A stretch of 64,000 nucleotides of DNA from Jaltomata sinuosa (lineage: Eukaryota > Streptophyta > Magnoliopsida > Solanales > Solanaceae): positions 1-64,000 of the forward strand of contig QJPP01001701.1 of NCBI GenBank assembly GCA_003996215.1, read 5' to 3'. Every line of letters begins with the position of its first letter. The first letter of the stretch is position 1. The translations under genes were made by a program, and so were the position numbers. Positions 8,395 through 18,091 of this stretch are shown piece after piece. Below the pieces are notes generated by a model. It saw nothing but the letters and a program-made list of their open reading frames with translations, was not told the origin of the DNA and made no database searches.

Positions 8395-9594
8395 TTACAT
8401 TGTCCTTTTAATTATTACCTTCTTTCCTTTATATGTAATAGTTAGTTGTGTATTTTCTAAATTATATGGTTTCATTTCTTCTAACCATTTTATTCCTAAT
8501 ATAATATTATTATTTCCTTGATATATCTTAAATTTTATTGTCATTGTTATTCCGCCAACAATTAACTCTTTTTCTACTGATTCTTTAAAAGCTGTAAATT
8601 CTTTTGGTAAATCTGAGTTTTCTATATAATTTATTTCTTCTTTTGTTACCAATTCTCTTGTTATATAATTTTCTTCTTGTCCTGTATTTATTATTATAAT
8701 AAATTTTCTTTGTTCTAATATTCCAGTTATATAATAATGATTTGGTTCTATCTCTTTTATTGTTACTGAATTTCTTGATGACTGAGGTGTGTCGCTACAA
8801 CTTTTCCTTTTAGATGTGCTTATTCTATCACTTACTATTTCTAAATTTTCTTCTGCATCTATTTCTTTATAGCTATAATCATTGTTATCTATTACTGATA
8901 CAATTTTTTCAAATGGATTTTCTATTTTTATTCTATTGATTTTATTTTTTGCCGTTATTTTATGTTTAGTTGTTAAGACATATAAATTTTTACATCTTGC
9001 TGTAAATACTTTACTACCTGGGGCTAGTTCAATTCCTGTCATTTTCCAATATAATACTAATGATTTATCTATGTTACTGTCATTTATTGCTACTGAGTAG
9101 TTTGCACTTATTATAAATTTAAATTTTTGGTATATTAGATTTCCTTTTACTGCACTTATTACACTTTTTTCTATAGGTTCAATTATTCTATCATCTGCTA
9201 TGTATATTTCTATAGGTGTATCTATTCCTTCTCTGAAACATGCTTTTATTAATATTTCTGTTCCTCCTAGATGTACATATCTTATTGGTTCTTTAGTTCT
9301 TAATGTTTGCATTTCTTTGTTTATTACCCTCTTATTTATTATAGGTATTCTTGCTTTTCCTTTAGTATATTTACAGTCTATTATATGTTCTTTTTGACTT
9401 ACTACATAATATTCTTCTTTTTGTCTTTTAAATATATTTTTTAGTTTTGGTAATTTAAATATTTTTTCTACACTTAAATCTAATTCTTTTCCTTTTATTT
9501 GTTCAAATATATTTACATCAAATATAACCTTTTGTTCTGAAGATTCTTCATTCATATGTTCTTCTTTATTCATTAATACTTCTTCTTCAGACAT
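8395..9594 (-). CDS. EPRV copy B 30K-type movement protein with protease-like C-terminus
   Basis: 399 aa. Residues ~100-215 show the caulimovirid 30K movement pattern: VHLGGTEILIKACF, then GID at 123-125, DDR at 134-136, GNLIYQKFKF and a terminal H-containing strand. Such proteins carry virus through plasmodesmata. Residues ~290-399 form a second region resembling a retropepsin half-barrel: INTG at 302-305 where a protease would have DTG, and IILGIKW from 364. The spacing resembles that between DTGA and LLGMPF in the viral Pol. Asn replaces the catalytic Asp, so a dead protease-like domain is inferred. The start overlaps the coat-protein end by 8 nt. The gene is intact. Confidence 0.85.
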   Translation of the reverse strand: MSEEEVLMNKEEHMNEESSEQKVIFDVNIFEQIKGKELDLSVEKIFKLPKLKNIFKRQKEEYYVVSQKEHIIDCKYTKGKARIPIINKRVINKEMQTLRTKEPIRYVHLGGTEILIKACFREGIDTPIEIYIADDRIIEPIEKSVISAVKGNLIYQKFKFIISANYSVAINDSNIDKSLVLYWKMTGIELAPGSKVFTARCKNLYVLTTKHKITAKNKINRIKIENPFEKIVSVIDNNDYSYKEIDAEENLEIVSDRISTSKRKSCSDTPQSSRNSVTIKEIEPNHYYITGILEQRKFIIIINTGQEENYITRELVTKEEINYIENSDLPKEFTAFKESVEKELIVGGITMTIKFKIYQGNNNIILGIKWLEEMKPYNLENTQLTITYKGKKVIIKRTM

Positions 9595-11347
9595 TATCTA
9601 ATTCTTCTTCGTTTTCTGATTCTTCGTATAATTCATTTTCAGATAATTCATATATGCTATCATCATCACTTAATTCATAATCTAAATATTCTAGTGGCAT
9701 ATATTCTTCATTATTTATTATTATTTCTGATATTTGCTTTCTTTTAGGATTTCTAGGTAATCTACAATCTTTAGCTAAATGTCCTAGTTTTCCACAATTA
9801 TAACATGTACATTCTGTTATTTTCTTTTTTGGTCTAAAAGGTTTTTTATTATTATAATTTCTTACATAGTATTGTCTTCTAGGCCTTTTATTTCTAAATT
9901 GGGTTTTATATCTTTTAATTTTCCCTATTTTTCGATTCTTTTTGTAGTAATTATTTGTGCATCCGAATTGGGGTGCTACCTTATCTCTACAACATGATAA
10001 GTTTCTTATTATAGATTTTTCCATCTTCATTTTTTCTTTATATTTCTCACATATACCTGAATACCATACTTGTAAAAATCTTACCATAGCTCCTAGTGTA
10101 TCTTGTAATCCTGCATTATTCCAATCCTTTATTATTCTTGTACTAAATGGTTCCGGTAATTTTGTAAAATATAATTTTCTTACTTCTTTTGCTTCTTCTG
10201 GCGTATATTTACCTTTATAATAATATTCTCTAAATACACATGTATATTCATCTATATAACACATATTACATATTGCTAATTTTAACATTAAATTTCTATT
10301 AAATTGTTTATCCTTATTTTTTTCTTCTACTTCTGAAGTTGTGCTACTAAACTCATTTCTTATAGCTACCTCATATTTATGTAAAATATCCATAGATGTA
10401 GTTGCATTTTCGTTATTTATAGTTTTACTATTCCTTAATGCTCCTAGATAATCTTCTGATAAATTAAGTAACCATAGTTTTACTGTTCCTAAAAATGTTC
10501 TTTCTATGTATCCTGGTGTATCCGCTATACTTATTTTATTATCTACCAATTGTTTTGCTATATTTCCTATCCATAGTTGTATTGTTTTATTTATATCCGC
10601 TACACAATCTAATTCTAAGAAATTATTATTTGGATTAGTTATTTTTGGAGTCCATTTTCTATTTAATCTTTTATCCCATAGGGTATTTTCTCTATCAGAT
10701 TCTCTATAGCTAACTGTATAATATGTTGGATTTAATATTTTCGGGTTTTTTACTCCTGATGTACTAGCTTCTTGTTCTTTATCTTTTTCAACATCTTCCG
10801 CATTTATTTCAATATCTTCATCTATTTTTTCTATATTTGCTATCATTTCTGTATAAGTTTCACTTGTTTCTGAATTTCTTTCAGTTTGATCATTATTATT
10901 TATTTCATCTATACTTATCTCTTCTTCTTTAATTGGTTCTTCCATTTGTAATTTTTCTTTAAAATTTTCTATTTCTGTTCTTAGTTTTGTCTCAATCTCT
11001 TTTTCTTTTTGTTTTGCCTCATATAGTTCCTTTAACCTTTTTAATTCTTTTTCTAAAGCTAATATCTTTTCATTTTTTACTTCTTCAATTTGCTGTATTT
11101 CTTGTTTCGCTTGTTGTTTAATAATAATTATTTCCTTTTTTCTATCTATTTCTTCATTTTCCTTAGCTACCCTCACCATTGCTGTTAAACTATCTTCTAG
11201 TCTTAAGGATTCTTTTTCTAACATCAAGCTTAAGTTATCTCCTATCTTTTTATAGCGTCTACCTAAATTTGAAAATACTATTTTTATTTTTAATCCATCT
11301 TGATTTTCGTATGTTTTTTCATCTATAGCAAATTCTTCTTTATTCAT
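9587..11347 (-). CDS. EPRV copy B coat protein with CCHC zinc knuckle
   Basis: 586 aa. The N-terminal third is charged with a coiled-coil stretch (about residues 70-150, many K/E heptads), then an acidic linker. The central region (about 230-480) resembles the caulimovirid capsid core. It is followed by a strongly basic Arg/Lys/Tyr tract and the zinc knuckle CYNCGKLGHLAKDC at 515-528. The last 45 residues are very acidic. The knuckle and basic tract bind the RNA packaging signal in relatives. The stop overlaps the movement-protein ATG, and the ORF starts 1 base after the 67-aa ORF stop (TAAGATG). The ORF is intact. Confidence 0.88.
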   Translation of the reverse strand: MNKEEFAIDEKTYENQDGLKIKIVFSNLGRRYKKIGDNLSLMLEKESLRLEDSLTAMVRVAKENEEIDRKKEIIIIKQQAKQEIQQIEEVKNEKILALEKELKRLKELYEAKQKEKEIETKLRTEIENFKEKLQMEEPIKEEEISIDEINNNDQTERNSETSETYTEMIANIEKIDEDIEINAEDVEKDKEQEASTSGVKNPKILNPTYYTVSYRESDRENTLWDKRLNRKWTPKITNPNNNFLELDCVADINKTIQLWIGNIAKQLVDNKISIADTPGYIERTFLGTVKLWLLNLSEDYLGALRNSKTINNENATTSMDILHKYEVAIRNEFSSTTSEVEEKNKDKQFNRNLMLKLAICNMCYIDEYTCVFREYYYKGKYTPEEAKEVRKLYFTKLPEPFSTRIIKDWNNAGLQDTLGAMVRFLQVWYSGICEKYKEKMKMEKSIIRNLSCCRDKVAPQFGCTNNYYKKNRKIGKIKRYKTQFRNKRPRRQYYVRNYNNKKPFRPKKKITECTCYNCGKLGHLAKDCRLPRNPKRKQISEIIINNEEYMPLEYLDYELSDDDSIYELSENELYEESENEEELDNV

Positions 11348-11348
11348 C

Positions 11349-11552
11349 TTATAAGTTATGTTGTAATTTATATTCTAGACTATCTATTTGTAGTTGTAAA
11401 TAAAATATAGTTTTTCTTTGTGACTTTAAAGATTCTTTACAAACTCCTGCAATCATATTATAGTGAAGTCTGTTTTGTCTATGTTCTAACTCTTGTCTTT
11501 TTTCTATGATTACTCTATTGAGTGCTTGTTTATATTCGTTACTATTATTCAT
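11349..11552 (-). CDS. 67-aa coiled-coil ORF2, copy B
   Basis: A small, highly charged helical protein beginning MNNSNEYKQALNR, with Q/L/E heptads through most of its length. Its ATG overlaps the stop of ORF1 by 8 nt (GATGAATAA), and its stop is 1 base from the coat-protein ATG. The position and coiled coil suggest a virion-associated-protein-like role as in other caulimovirids, but there is no motif to prove it. It is open in both B and C with one residue difference (H/Y). Confidence 0.6.
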   Translation of the reverse strand: MNNSNEYKQALNRVIIEKRQELEHRQNRLHYNMIAGVCKESLKSQRKTIFYLQLQIDSLEYKLQHNL

Positions 11553-11742
11553 CTTCCTTAGAATGTTTATATTTTAAATATTTAACATATTTATATTCTA
11601 TCCTAGATATGATTTCTATTATCTTGGCTAATTTATCATTATCTTCTTTTGTAATACTAAGTTGTTTATAAACTGGGTATAGCTTTTCTAATCTTCTTTT
11701 TGATTTTCTTATCTTTCTTCTAATATGTTTTAATTCATCCAT
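11545..11742 (-). CDS. 65-aa basic coiled-coil ORF1, copy B
   Basis: The ATG at 11742 lies just after the primer-binding site, so it is the first ORF downstream of it. The frame is also open upstream through the PBS to an ATG at 11775, but that start lies in the duplicated junction unit. The protein starts MDELKHIRRKIRKSKRR and is rich in K, R, I and Y; it is probably helical and may bind nucleic acid. No family is recognised. It overlaps ORF2 by 8 nt. The copy C version is broken by a stop. Confidence 0.55.
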   Translation of the reverse strand: MDELKHIRRKIRKSKRRLEKLYPVYKQLSITKEDNDKLAKIIEIISRIEYKYVKYLKYKHSKEDE

Positions 11743-11743
11743 A

Positions 11744-11755
11744 GCTCTGATACCA
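11744..11755 (-). other. tRNA-Met primer-binding site, copy B
   Basis: TGGTATCAGAGC on the minus strand is complementary to the 3' end of plant initiator tRNA-Met, the usual primer for caulimovirid minus-strand DNA synthesis. It marks the origin of the circular viral map. The copy and its border units end here. Confidence 0.88.
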
Positions 11756-11804
11756 AACTGGGGGGTGGTCCTCATATTTAAACTGGGGGGTGGTCCTCAT
11801 ATTT
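11755..11804 (-). repeat. Two tandem 25-bp PBS-adjacent units at the B/C head-to-head junction
   Basis: Two identical 25-bp units (11755-11779 and 11780-11804), each beginning AAACTGGGGGGTGG on the plus strand, sit between the copy B primer-binding site and the start of copy C. A third copy in the opposite direction precedes the copy C primer-binding site (11896-11920). The join to C has the 6-bp microhomology TAAACT. Confidence 0.88.
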
Positions 11805-11920
11805 AAACTAAGTAAACTTTTTAAAATTCTGTATACGCGAACTACAAAATATAGGACCCCCAAAACTATTCTAGATAAAATAGCATGAAAAGAAAAAATA
11901 TGAGGACCACCCCCCAGTTT
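11805..11920 (+). repeat. 5' quasi-terminal repeat of copy C (116 bp)
   Basis: Identical over 116 bases to 19198-19313. It starts AAACTAAGTAAAC and ends at the first base of the primer-binding site. It contains no TATA box, so it is not a promoter-bearing LTR. It is a terminal redundancy of the circular viral map. Confidence 0.9.
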
Positions 11921-11931
11921 GGTATCAGAGC
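11920..11931 (+). other. tRNA-Met primer-binding site, copy C
   Basis: TGGTATCAGAGC, 12 bases complementary to the initiator tRNA-Met 3' end, 1 base before the ORF1 ATG at 11933. This is the standard caulimovirid minus-strand start. Confidence 0.88.
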
Positions 11932-11932
11932 T

Positions 11933-12130
11933 ATGGATGAATTAAAACATATTAGAAGAAAGATAAGAAAATAAAATAGAAGATTAGAAAAGCTATACCC
12001 AGTTTATAAACAACTTAGTATTACAAAAGAAGATAATGATAAATTAGCCAAAATAATAGAAATCATATCTAAGATAGAATATAAATATGTTAAATATTTA
12101 AAATATAAACATTCTAAGGAAGATGAATAA
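11933..12130 (+). pseudogene. ORF1 (65 codons) of copy C, nonsense mutation
   Basis: The equivalent of the copy B 65-aa basic ORF. Codon 14 is TAA (11972-11974) where B has a serine codon, and the next codon is also changed. The remainder stays in frame up to the stop at 12128-12130, overlapping ORF2. The function is unknown. Confidence 0.7.
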
Positions 12131-12326
12131 TAGTAACGAATATAAACAAGCACTCAATAGAGTAATCATAGAAAAAAGACAAGAGTTAGAACATAGACAA
12201 AACAGACTTTACTATAATATGATTGCAGGAGTTTGTAAAGAATCTTTAAAGTCACAAAGAAAAACTATATTTTATTTACAACTACAAATAGATAGTCTAG
12301 AATATAAATTACAACATAACTTATAA
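12123..12326 (+). CDS. 67-aa coiled-coil ORF2, copy C
   Basis: Open and one residue different from copy B (Y for H at residue 30). Its ATG overlaps the ORF1 stop and its stop lies 1 base before the coat-protein ATG. A virion-associated-protein-like role is possible but unproven. Confidence 0.58.
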   Translation: MNNSNEYKQALNRVIIEKRQELEHRQNRLYYNMIAGVCKESLKSQRKTIFYLQLQIDSLEYKLQHNL

Positions 12327-12327
12327 G

Positions 12328-14089
12328 ATGAATAAAGAAGAATTTGCTATAGATGAAAAAACATACGAAAATCAAGATGGATTAAAAATAAAAATAGTAT
12401 TTTCAAATTTAGGTAGACGCTATAAAAAGATAGGAGATAACTTAAGCTTAATGTTAGAAAAAGAATCCTTAAGACTAGAAGATAGTTTAACAGCAATGGT
12501 GAGGGTAGCTAAGGAAAATGAAGAAATAGATAGAAAAAAGGAAATAATTATTATTAAACAACAAGCGAAACAAGAAATACAGCAAAATGAAGAAGTAAAA
12601 AATGAAAAGATATTAGCTTTAGAAAAAGAATTAAAAAGGTTAAAGGAACTATATGAGGCAAAACAAAAAGAAAAAGAGATTGAGACAAAACTAAGAACAG
12701 AAATAGAAAATTTTAAAGAGAAATTACAAATGGAAGAACCAATTAAAGAAGAAGAGATAAGTATAGATGAAATAAATAATAATGATCAAACTGAAAGAAA
12801 TTCAGAAACAAGTGAAACTTATACAGAAATGATAGCAAATATAGAAAAAATAGATGAAGATATTGAAATAAATGCGGGAGATGTTGAAAAAGATAAAGAA
12901 CAAGAAGCTAGTACATCAGGAGTAAAAAACCCGAAAATATTAAATCCAACATATTATACAGTTAGCTATAGAGAATCTGATAGAGAAAATACCCTATGGG
13001 ATAAAAGATTAAATAGAAAAATGGACTCCAAAAACAACTAATCCAAATAATAATTTCTTAGAATTAGATTGTGTAGCGGATATAAATAAAACAATACAAC
13101 TATGGATAGGAAATATAGCAAAACAATTGGTAGATAATAAAATAAGTATAGCAGATACACCAGGATACATAGAACGAACATTTTTAGGAACAGTAAAACT
13201 ATGGTTACTTAATTTATCAGAAGATTATCTAGGAGCATTAAGGAATAGTAAAACTATAAATAACGAAAATGCAACTACATCTATGGATATTTTACATAAA
13301 TATGAGGTAGCTATAAGAAATGAGTTTAGTAGCACAACTTCAGAAGTAGAAGAACAAAATAAGGATAAACAATTTAATAGAAATTTAATGTTAAAATTAG
13401 CAATATGTAATATGTGTTATATAGATGAATATACATGTGTGTTTAGAGAATATTATTATAAAGGTAAATATACGCCAGAAGAAGCAAAAGAAGTAAGAAA
13501 ATTATATTTTACAAAATTACCGGAACCATTTAGTACAAGAATAATAAAAGATTGGAATAATGCAGGATTACAAGATACACTAGGAGCTATGGTAAGATTT
13601 TTACAAGTATGGTATTCAGGTATATGTGAGAAATATAAAGAAAAAATGAAAATGGAAAAATCTATAATAAGAAACTTATCATGTTGTAGAGATAAGGTAG
13701 CACCCCAATTCGGATGCACAAATAATTACTACAAAAAGAATCGAAAAGTAGGAAAATTTAAAAGATATAAAACCCAATTTAGAAACAAAAGGCCTAGAAG
13801 ACAATACTATGTAAGAAATTATAATAATAAAAAACCTTTTAGACCAAAAAAGAAAATAACAGAATGTACATGCTATAATTGTGGAAAACTAGGACATTTA
13901 GCTAAAGATTGTAGACTACCTAGAAATCCTAAAAGAAAGCAAATATCAGAAATAATAATAAATAATGAAGAATATATGCCACTAGAATATTTAGATTATG
14001 AATTGAGTGATGATGATAGCATATATGAATTATCTGAAAATGAATTATACGAAGAATCAGAAAACGAAGAAGAATTAGATAATGTCTGA
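12328..14089 (+). pseudogene. EPRV copy C coat protein, +1 frameshift
   Basis: The same coat gene as copy B. An A-run at 13017-13021 has five A where B has four. This shifts the frame after about residue 230 and leads to a stop at 13039-13041. The second part continues open in the other frame to 14089 and keeps the capsid core, basic tract and CCHC knuckle (CYNCGKLGHLAKDC from 13871). The N-terminal coiled coil is intact in the first part. The end overlaps the movement-protein start by 8 nt. Confidence 0.88.
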
Positions 14090-15281
14090 AGAAGAAGTAT
14101 TAATGAATAAAGAAGAACATATGAATGAAGAATCCTCAGAACAAAAGGTTATATTTGATGTAAATATATTTGAACAAATAAAAGGAAAAGAATTAGATTT
14201 AAGTGTAGAAAAAATATTTAAATTACCAAAACTAAAAAATATATTTAAAAGACAAAAAGAAGAATATTATGTAGTAAGTCAAAAAGAACATATAATAGAC
14301 TGTAAATATACTAAAGGAAAAGCAAGAATACCTATAATAAATAAGAGGGTAATAAATAAAGAAATACAAACATTAAGAACTAAAGAACCAATAAGATATG
14401 TACATCTAGGAGGAACAGAAATATTAATAAAAGCATGTTTCAGAGAAGGAATAGATACACCTATAGAAATATACATAGCAGATGATAGAATAATTGAACC
14501 TATAGAAAAAAGTGTAATAAGTGCAGTAAAAGGAAATCTAATATACCAAAAATTTAAATTTATAATAAGTGCAAACTACTCAGTAGCAATAAATGACAGT
14601 AACATAGATAAATCATTAGTATTATATTGGAAAATGACAGGAATTGAACTAGCCCCAGGTAGTAAAGTATTTACAGCAAGATGTAAAAATTTATATGTCT
14701 TAACAACTAAACATAAAATAACGGCAAAAAATAAAATCAATAGAATAAAAATAGAAAATCCATTTGAACAAATTGTATCAGTAATAGATAACAATGATTA
14801 TAGTTATAAAGAAATAGATGCAGAAGAAAATCTAGAAATAGTAAGTGATAGAATAAGCACATCTAAAAGAAAAAGTTGTAGCGACACACCTCAGTCATCA
14901 AGAAATTCAGTAACAATAAAAGAGATAGAACCAAATCATTATTATATAACTGGAATATTAGAACAAAGAAAATTTATTATAATAATAAATACAGGACAAG
15001 AAGAAAATTATATAACAAGAGAATTGGTAACAGAAGAAGAAATAAATTATATAGAAAACTCAGATTTACCAAAAGAATTTACAGCTTTTAAAGAATCAGT
15101 AGAAAAAGAGTTAATTGTTGGCGGAATACTAATGACAATAAAATTTAAAATATATCAAGGAAATAATAATATTATATTAGGGATAAAATGGTTAGAAGAA
15201 ATGAAACCATATAATTTAGAAAATACACAACTAACTATTACATATAAAGGTAAGAAGGTAATAATTAAAAGGACAATGTAA
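14082..15281 (+). CDS. EPRV copy C movement protein with protease-like C-terminus
   Basis: An intact 399-aa ORF, nearly identical to copy B (a handful of substitutions such as I/M at 95 and L/T near 350). The 30K-type core is at ~100-215 with GID at 123-125. The protease-like C-terminal region has N303-T-G and ILG at 365-367. The Asn at the position of the catalytic Asp is present here as well, so it predates the split of B and C. Confidence 0.85.
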   Translation: MSEEEVLMNKEEHMNEESSEQKVIFDVNIFEQIKGKELDLSVEKIFKLPKLKNIFKRQKEEYYVVSQKEHIIDCKYTKGKARIPIINKRVINKEIQTLRTKEPIRYVHLGGTEILIKACFREGIDTPIEIYIADDRIIEPIEKSVISAVKGNLIYQKFKFIISANYSVAINDSNIDKSLVLYWKMTGIELAPGSKVFTARCKNLYVLTTKHKITAKNKINRIKIENPFEQIVSVIDNNDYSYKEIDAEENLEIVSDRISTSKRKSCSDTPQSSRNSVTIKEIEPNHYYITGILEQRKFIIIINTGQEENYITRELVTEEEINYIENSDLPKEFTAFKESVEKELIVGGILMTIKFKIYQGNNNIILGIKWLEEMKPYNLENTQLTITYKGKKVIIKRTM

Positions 15282-15288
15282 GAGAAAA

Positions 15289-16914
15289 ATGAAAATCTAT
15301 ATACTTGCCAAAATAATAGTAGAAGGATATTATAATAGATATTATACCCCAATGATAGATACAGGAGCAGAAGCTAATATGTGTAAACACAATTGCTTAC
15401 CAGATGAAAAATGGGAAAAGTTAACTACACCAATAGTAGTAACAGGATTTAATAATGAAGGAAGTATGATAAATCATAAAGCGAGAAATATAAAATTACA
15501 AATATGGGATAAAATATTAACTATAGAAGAAATATATAGTTATGAATTTATAAATAAAGATATACTACTAGGAATGCCTTTTTTAGAAAAACTATATCCA
15601 CATATAATAACAAAAACACATTGGTGGTTTACGACACCATGTAAACATAAGGTAGGAGCTAAAAGAGTATATAATAAAACTAGAAAACCTACCCCATGGA
15701 TAAAAGGAAGTGAAAAAATTACTCAGAAATTAGAAAATATAAAAACAAATGAACATAAAATAGAGTTAATCATATTTGCTATAGATAAATTAAAAATTAT
15801 CCAAGAACAATTAGAACCATTATATAGCGAAAATCCTTTAAAAGGATGGGAAAAACATAAAACTAAAGTAAAAATAGAATTAATTGATGAAAATAGTATA
15901 ATTACTCAAAAACCTTTAAAATATAATTTTGATGATCTAAATGAATTTAAAATGCATATAAAAGAATTACTAGAAAATGAATATATACAAGAAAGTAATA
16001 GTAAACATACAAGTCCAGCATTAGGTAGATATCAGCATTTTATGGATAATTACTTTAATCAATTAGAAAATTGTATAGTATATATAGATGATATACTTTT
16101 ATATTCAAAAACACAAGATGAACATATAAAATTACTAGAAAAATTCATACATATTGTTACATATTCTGGAATTAGCCTAAGTAAGAAAAAAGCAGAAATA
16201 ATGAAAAACCAAATAGAATTCTTAGGAATAGAAATAGATAGGAATGGCATAAAAATGCAGCCACACATAGTACAAAAAATAATAAATTCTGATGAACAGA
16301 TAGATACAAAGAAGAAATTACAATCATTTTTAGGATTAGTAAATCAAGTAAGAGAATATATACCAAAATTAGCAGAAAATCTAAAACCATTATATAAGAA
16401 ATTAAAGAAAGATGTAGAATATCATTTTGATAATAAAGACCAAGAACAGATAAAGAAAATAAAATTACTATGCGAGAATTTACCAAAACTATGTTTTCCA
16501 GACGAAAATAGAAAATTTATTTATATAGTAGAATCAGATGCAAGTGAAATTAGCTATGGAGGAGTATTAAAATACAGATATAATAAAGAAAAAATAGAAC
16601 ACCACTGTAGATACTATTCAGGTACATTCACAAATCCCGAAATAAAATGGGAAATAAATCGCAAAGAACTATATTCGATATATAAATGTTTGTTAGCATT
16701 TGAACCATATATTGTATATAATAAATTTGTTATTAGAACAGATAATACGCAAGTAAAATGATGGTTGACAAAGAAAGTACAGGATTCAGTTACAACCAAG
16801 GAGATACGAAGACTTGTATTGAATATATTAAATTTTACATTTACAATAGAAGTGATTGGTACTAACAAGAATGCAATTGCAGATTACATATCAAGACAAA
16901 GCTACGCAGACTGA
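15289..16914 (+). pseudogene. EPRV copy C polyprotein: RT deletion plus premature stop
   Basis: Carries the same 279-bp in-frame deletion as copy B at the same breakpoints (junction at about 16022). In addition a Trp codon is TGA at 16759-16761, in the RNase H domain just after the TDN motif. The frame ends there after 490 codons but stays open afterwards to the normal stop at 16912-16914. The protease DTGA and the YIDD box are retained. Confidence 0.92.
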
Positions 16915-18091
16915 GGAAACTACTGAAAAAACTACTATGGAAGATATACTTAAAGTTATGACGACTCTCTGCAAAGAAGTCGATAACTTGAATAAAGAGA
17001 TACAACATATTAAAGATAGCCAGCAGCATGGTAAATATGCGGAACTATGTCGATCGGAAGACATTAAAATTCCAGAGCTAAAAGGTGACGTTGGGAAACA
17101 CCTAAAAACCCAAAATAATTTGATTTATGCAGGTGAAGCATCTACTAGCAGAGCATCTACAAAAGAAGAAAGAAGATATATTAATACAAATTTGAACAAG
17201 CTATTTGAAACCCCATATACTCCAAGAAACCAAAGAACTCCATTTATACCTCCACAAGTAAATATGTATAAAGACAGCCTAAGCCAAAATAAAAAGACTT
17301 ACAACCACATTACCCAGTCATATATAAACAATATCCACAAAATCCAACTATTCTTAAACAAAACCCCCAGATCAAAAACTACCACAAATCCAGAAGAAGA
17401 TTATATAACCCAAAGCTTACAAGGATACAACAAGTTAATAGCATTACCAAAAACCAGTGCGAATCTAGTAGCAACTTGCTATCATTATGGACTACTACAT
17501 ACAGTATATACAAGCACAGGAGATGAAATAGCTACATTGCCAGAACTACACAAAGCATTTATACAATACAAGAAGATAACCAAAGGAACATTGTTCTATA
17601 TCAGAGTATATCCAGCTACAGCAGAGATACTATATGATGAGATTAAACCAGTCATACAAGTTATAAAGATAGGGCTTACACGAGACATGATCATACCAGA
17701 AAAAATAGAAGAACATGACGAAATTACTAGAGAAGAAATACCCGAGTTCTATGCAGGAAAACGAATTATTGGTATAGCTACTATATTACATGAACTATCA
17801 ACAAACTATATGCATAGAAACCCTATATGGAGCTATTACGCAAGAGAACAAACTATGATTTATTTGACATGTAGAGAAGAACGTATCGCAGATATGGAAG
17901 AGATAAGACAGTGGGCATTTAGTCTACTAAGACCAGAAGAGCAACCATTAACAAGAGCTATCAGAAAATTTTTTATTTCAGAAGGACTAATGACGAGATA
18001 CTGCAAATTAGTTAATCACAAATATCCGGATCACAAATGTTCAAAGTGCCAGGGAGAAGACGATGTAATTCCAGAAGTACAGCTGGAATGA
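16871..18091 (+). CDS. EPRV copy C viroplasmin/transactivator-like protein
   Basis: An intact ORF of about 406 aa from the ATG at 16871, overlapping the pol end by 44 nt. It has the same domains as in A and B. Individual differences include P for S in the RVYPAT stretch and L for S in MIYLTC. The family role is inferred from gene position and the viroplasmin-like central region. Confidence 0.73.
   Translation: MQLQITYQDKATQTEETTEKTTMEDILKVMTTLCKEVDNLNKEIQHIKDSQQHGKYAELCRSEDIKIPELKGDVGKHLKTQNNLIYAGEASTSRASTKEERRYINTNLNKLFETPYTPRNQRTPFIPPQVNMYKDSLSQNKKTYNHITQSYINNIHKIQLFLNKTPRSKTTTNPEEDYITQSLQGYNKLIALPKTSANLVATCYHYGLLHTVYTSTGDEIATLPELHKAFIQYKKITKGTLFYIRVYPATAEILYDEIKPVIQVIKIGLTRDMIIPEKIEEHDEITREEIPEFYAGKRIIGIATILHELSTNYMHRNPIWSYYAREQTMIYLTCREERIADMEEIRQWAFSLLRPEEQPLTRAIRKFFISEGLMTRYCKLVNHKYPDHKCSKCQGEDDVIPEVQLE

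Larger units (their letters stand above)
4343..11755 (-). mobile_element. Endogenous pararetrovirus copy B, full unit in inverse orientation
   Basis: A complete genome unit on the minus strand, from the primer-binding site (11744-11755) to the PBS-adjacent 25-bp unit at 4343-4367. It carries ORF1 (65 aa), ORF2 (67 aa), coat protein, movement protein, pol with a 279-bp in-frame deletion, the transactivator-like gene, promoter region and the 85-aa ORF. Apart from the pol deletion every ORF is open. It meets copy A tail to tail and copy C head to head. It shares the pol deletion and most diagnostic residues with C, so B and C are sister copies distinct from A. Confidence 0.92.
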
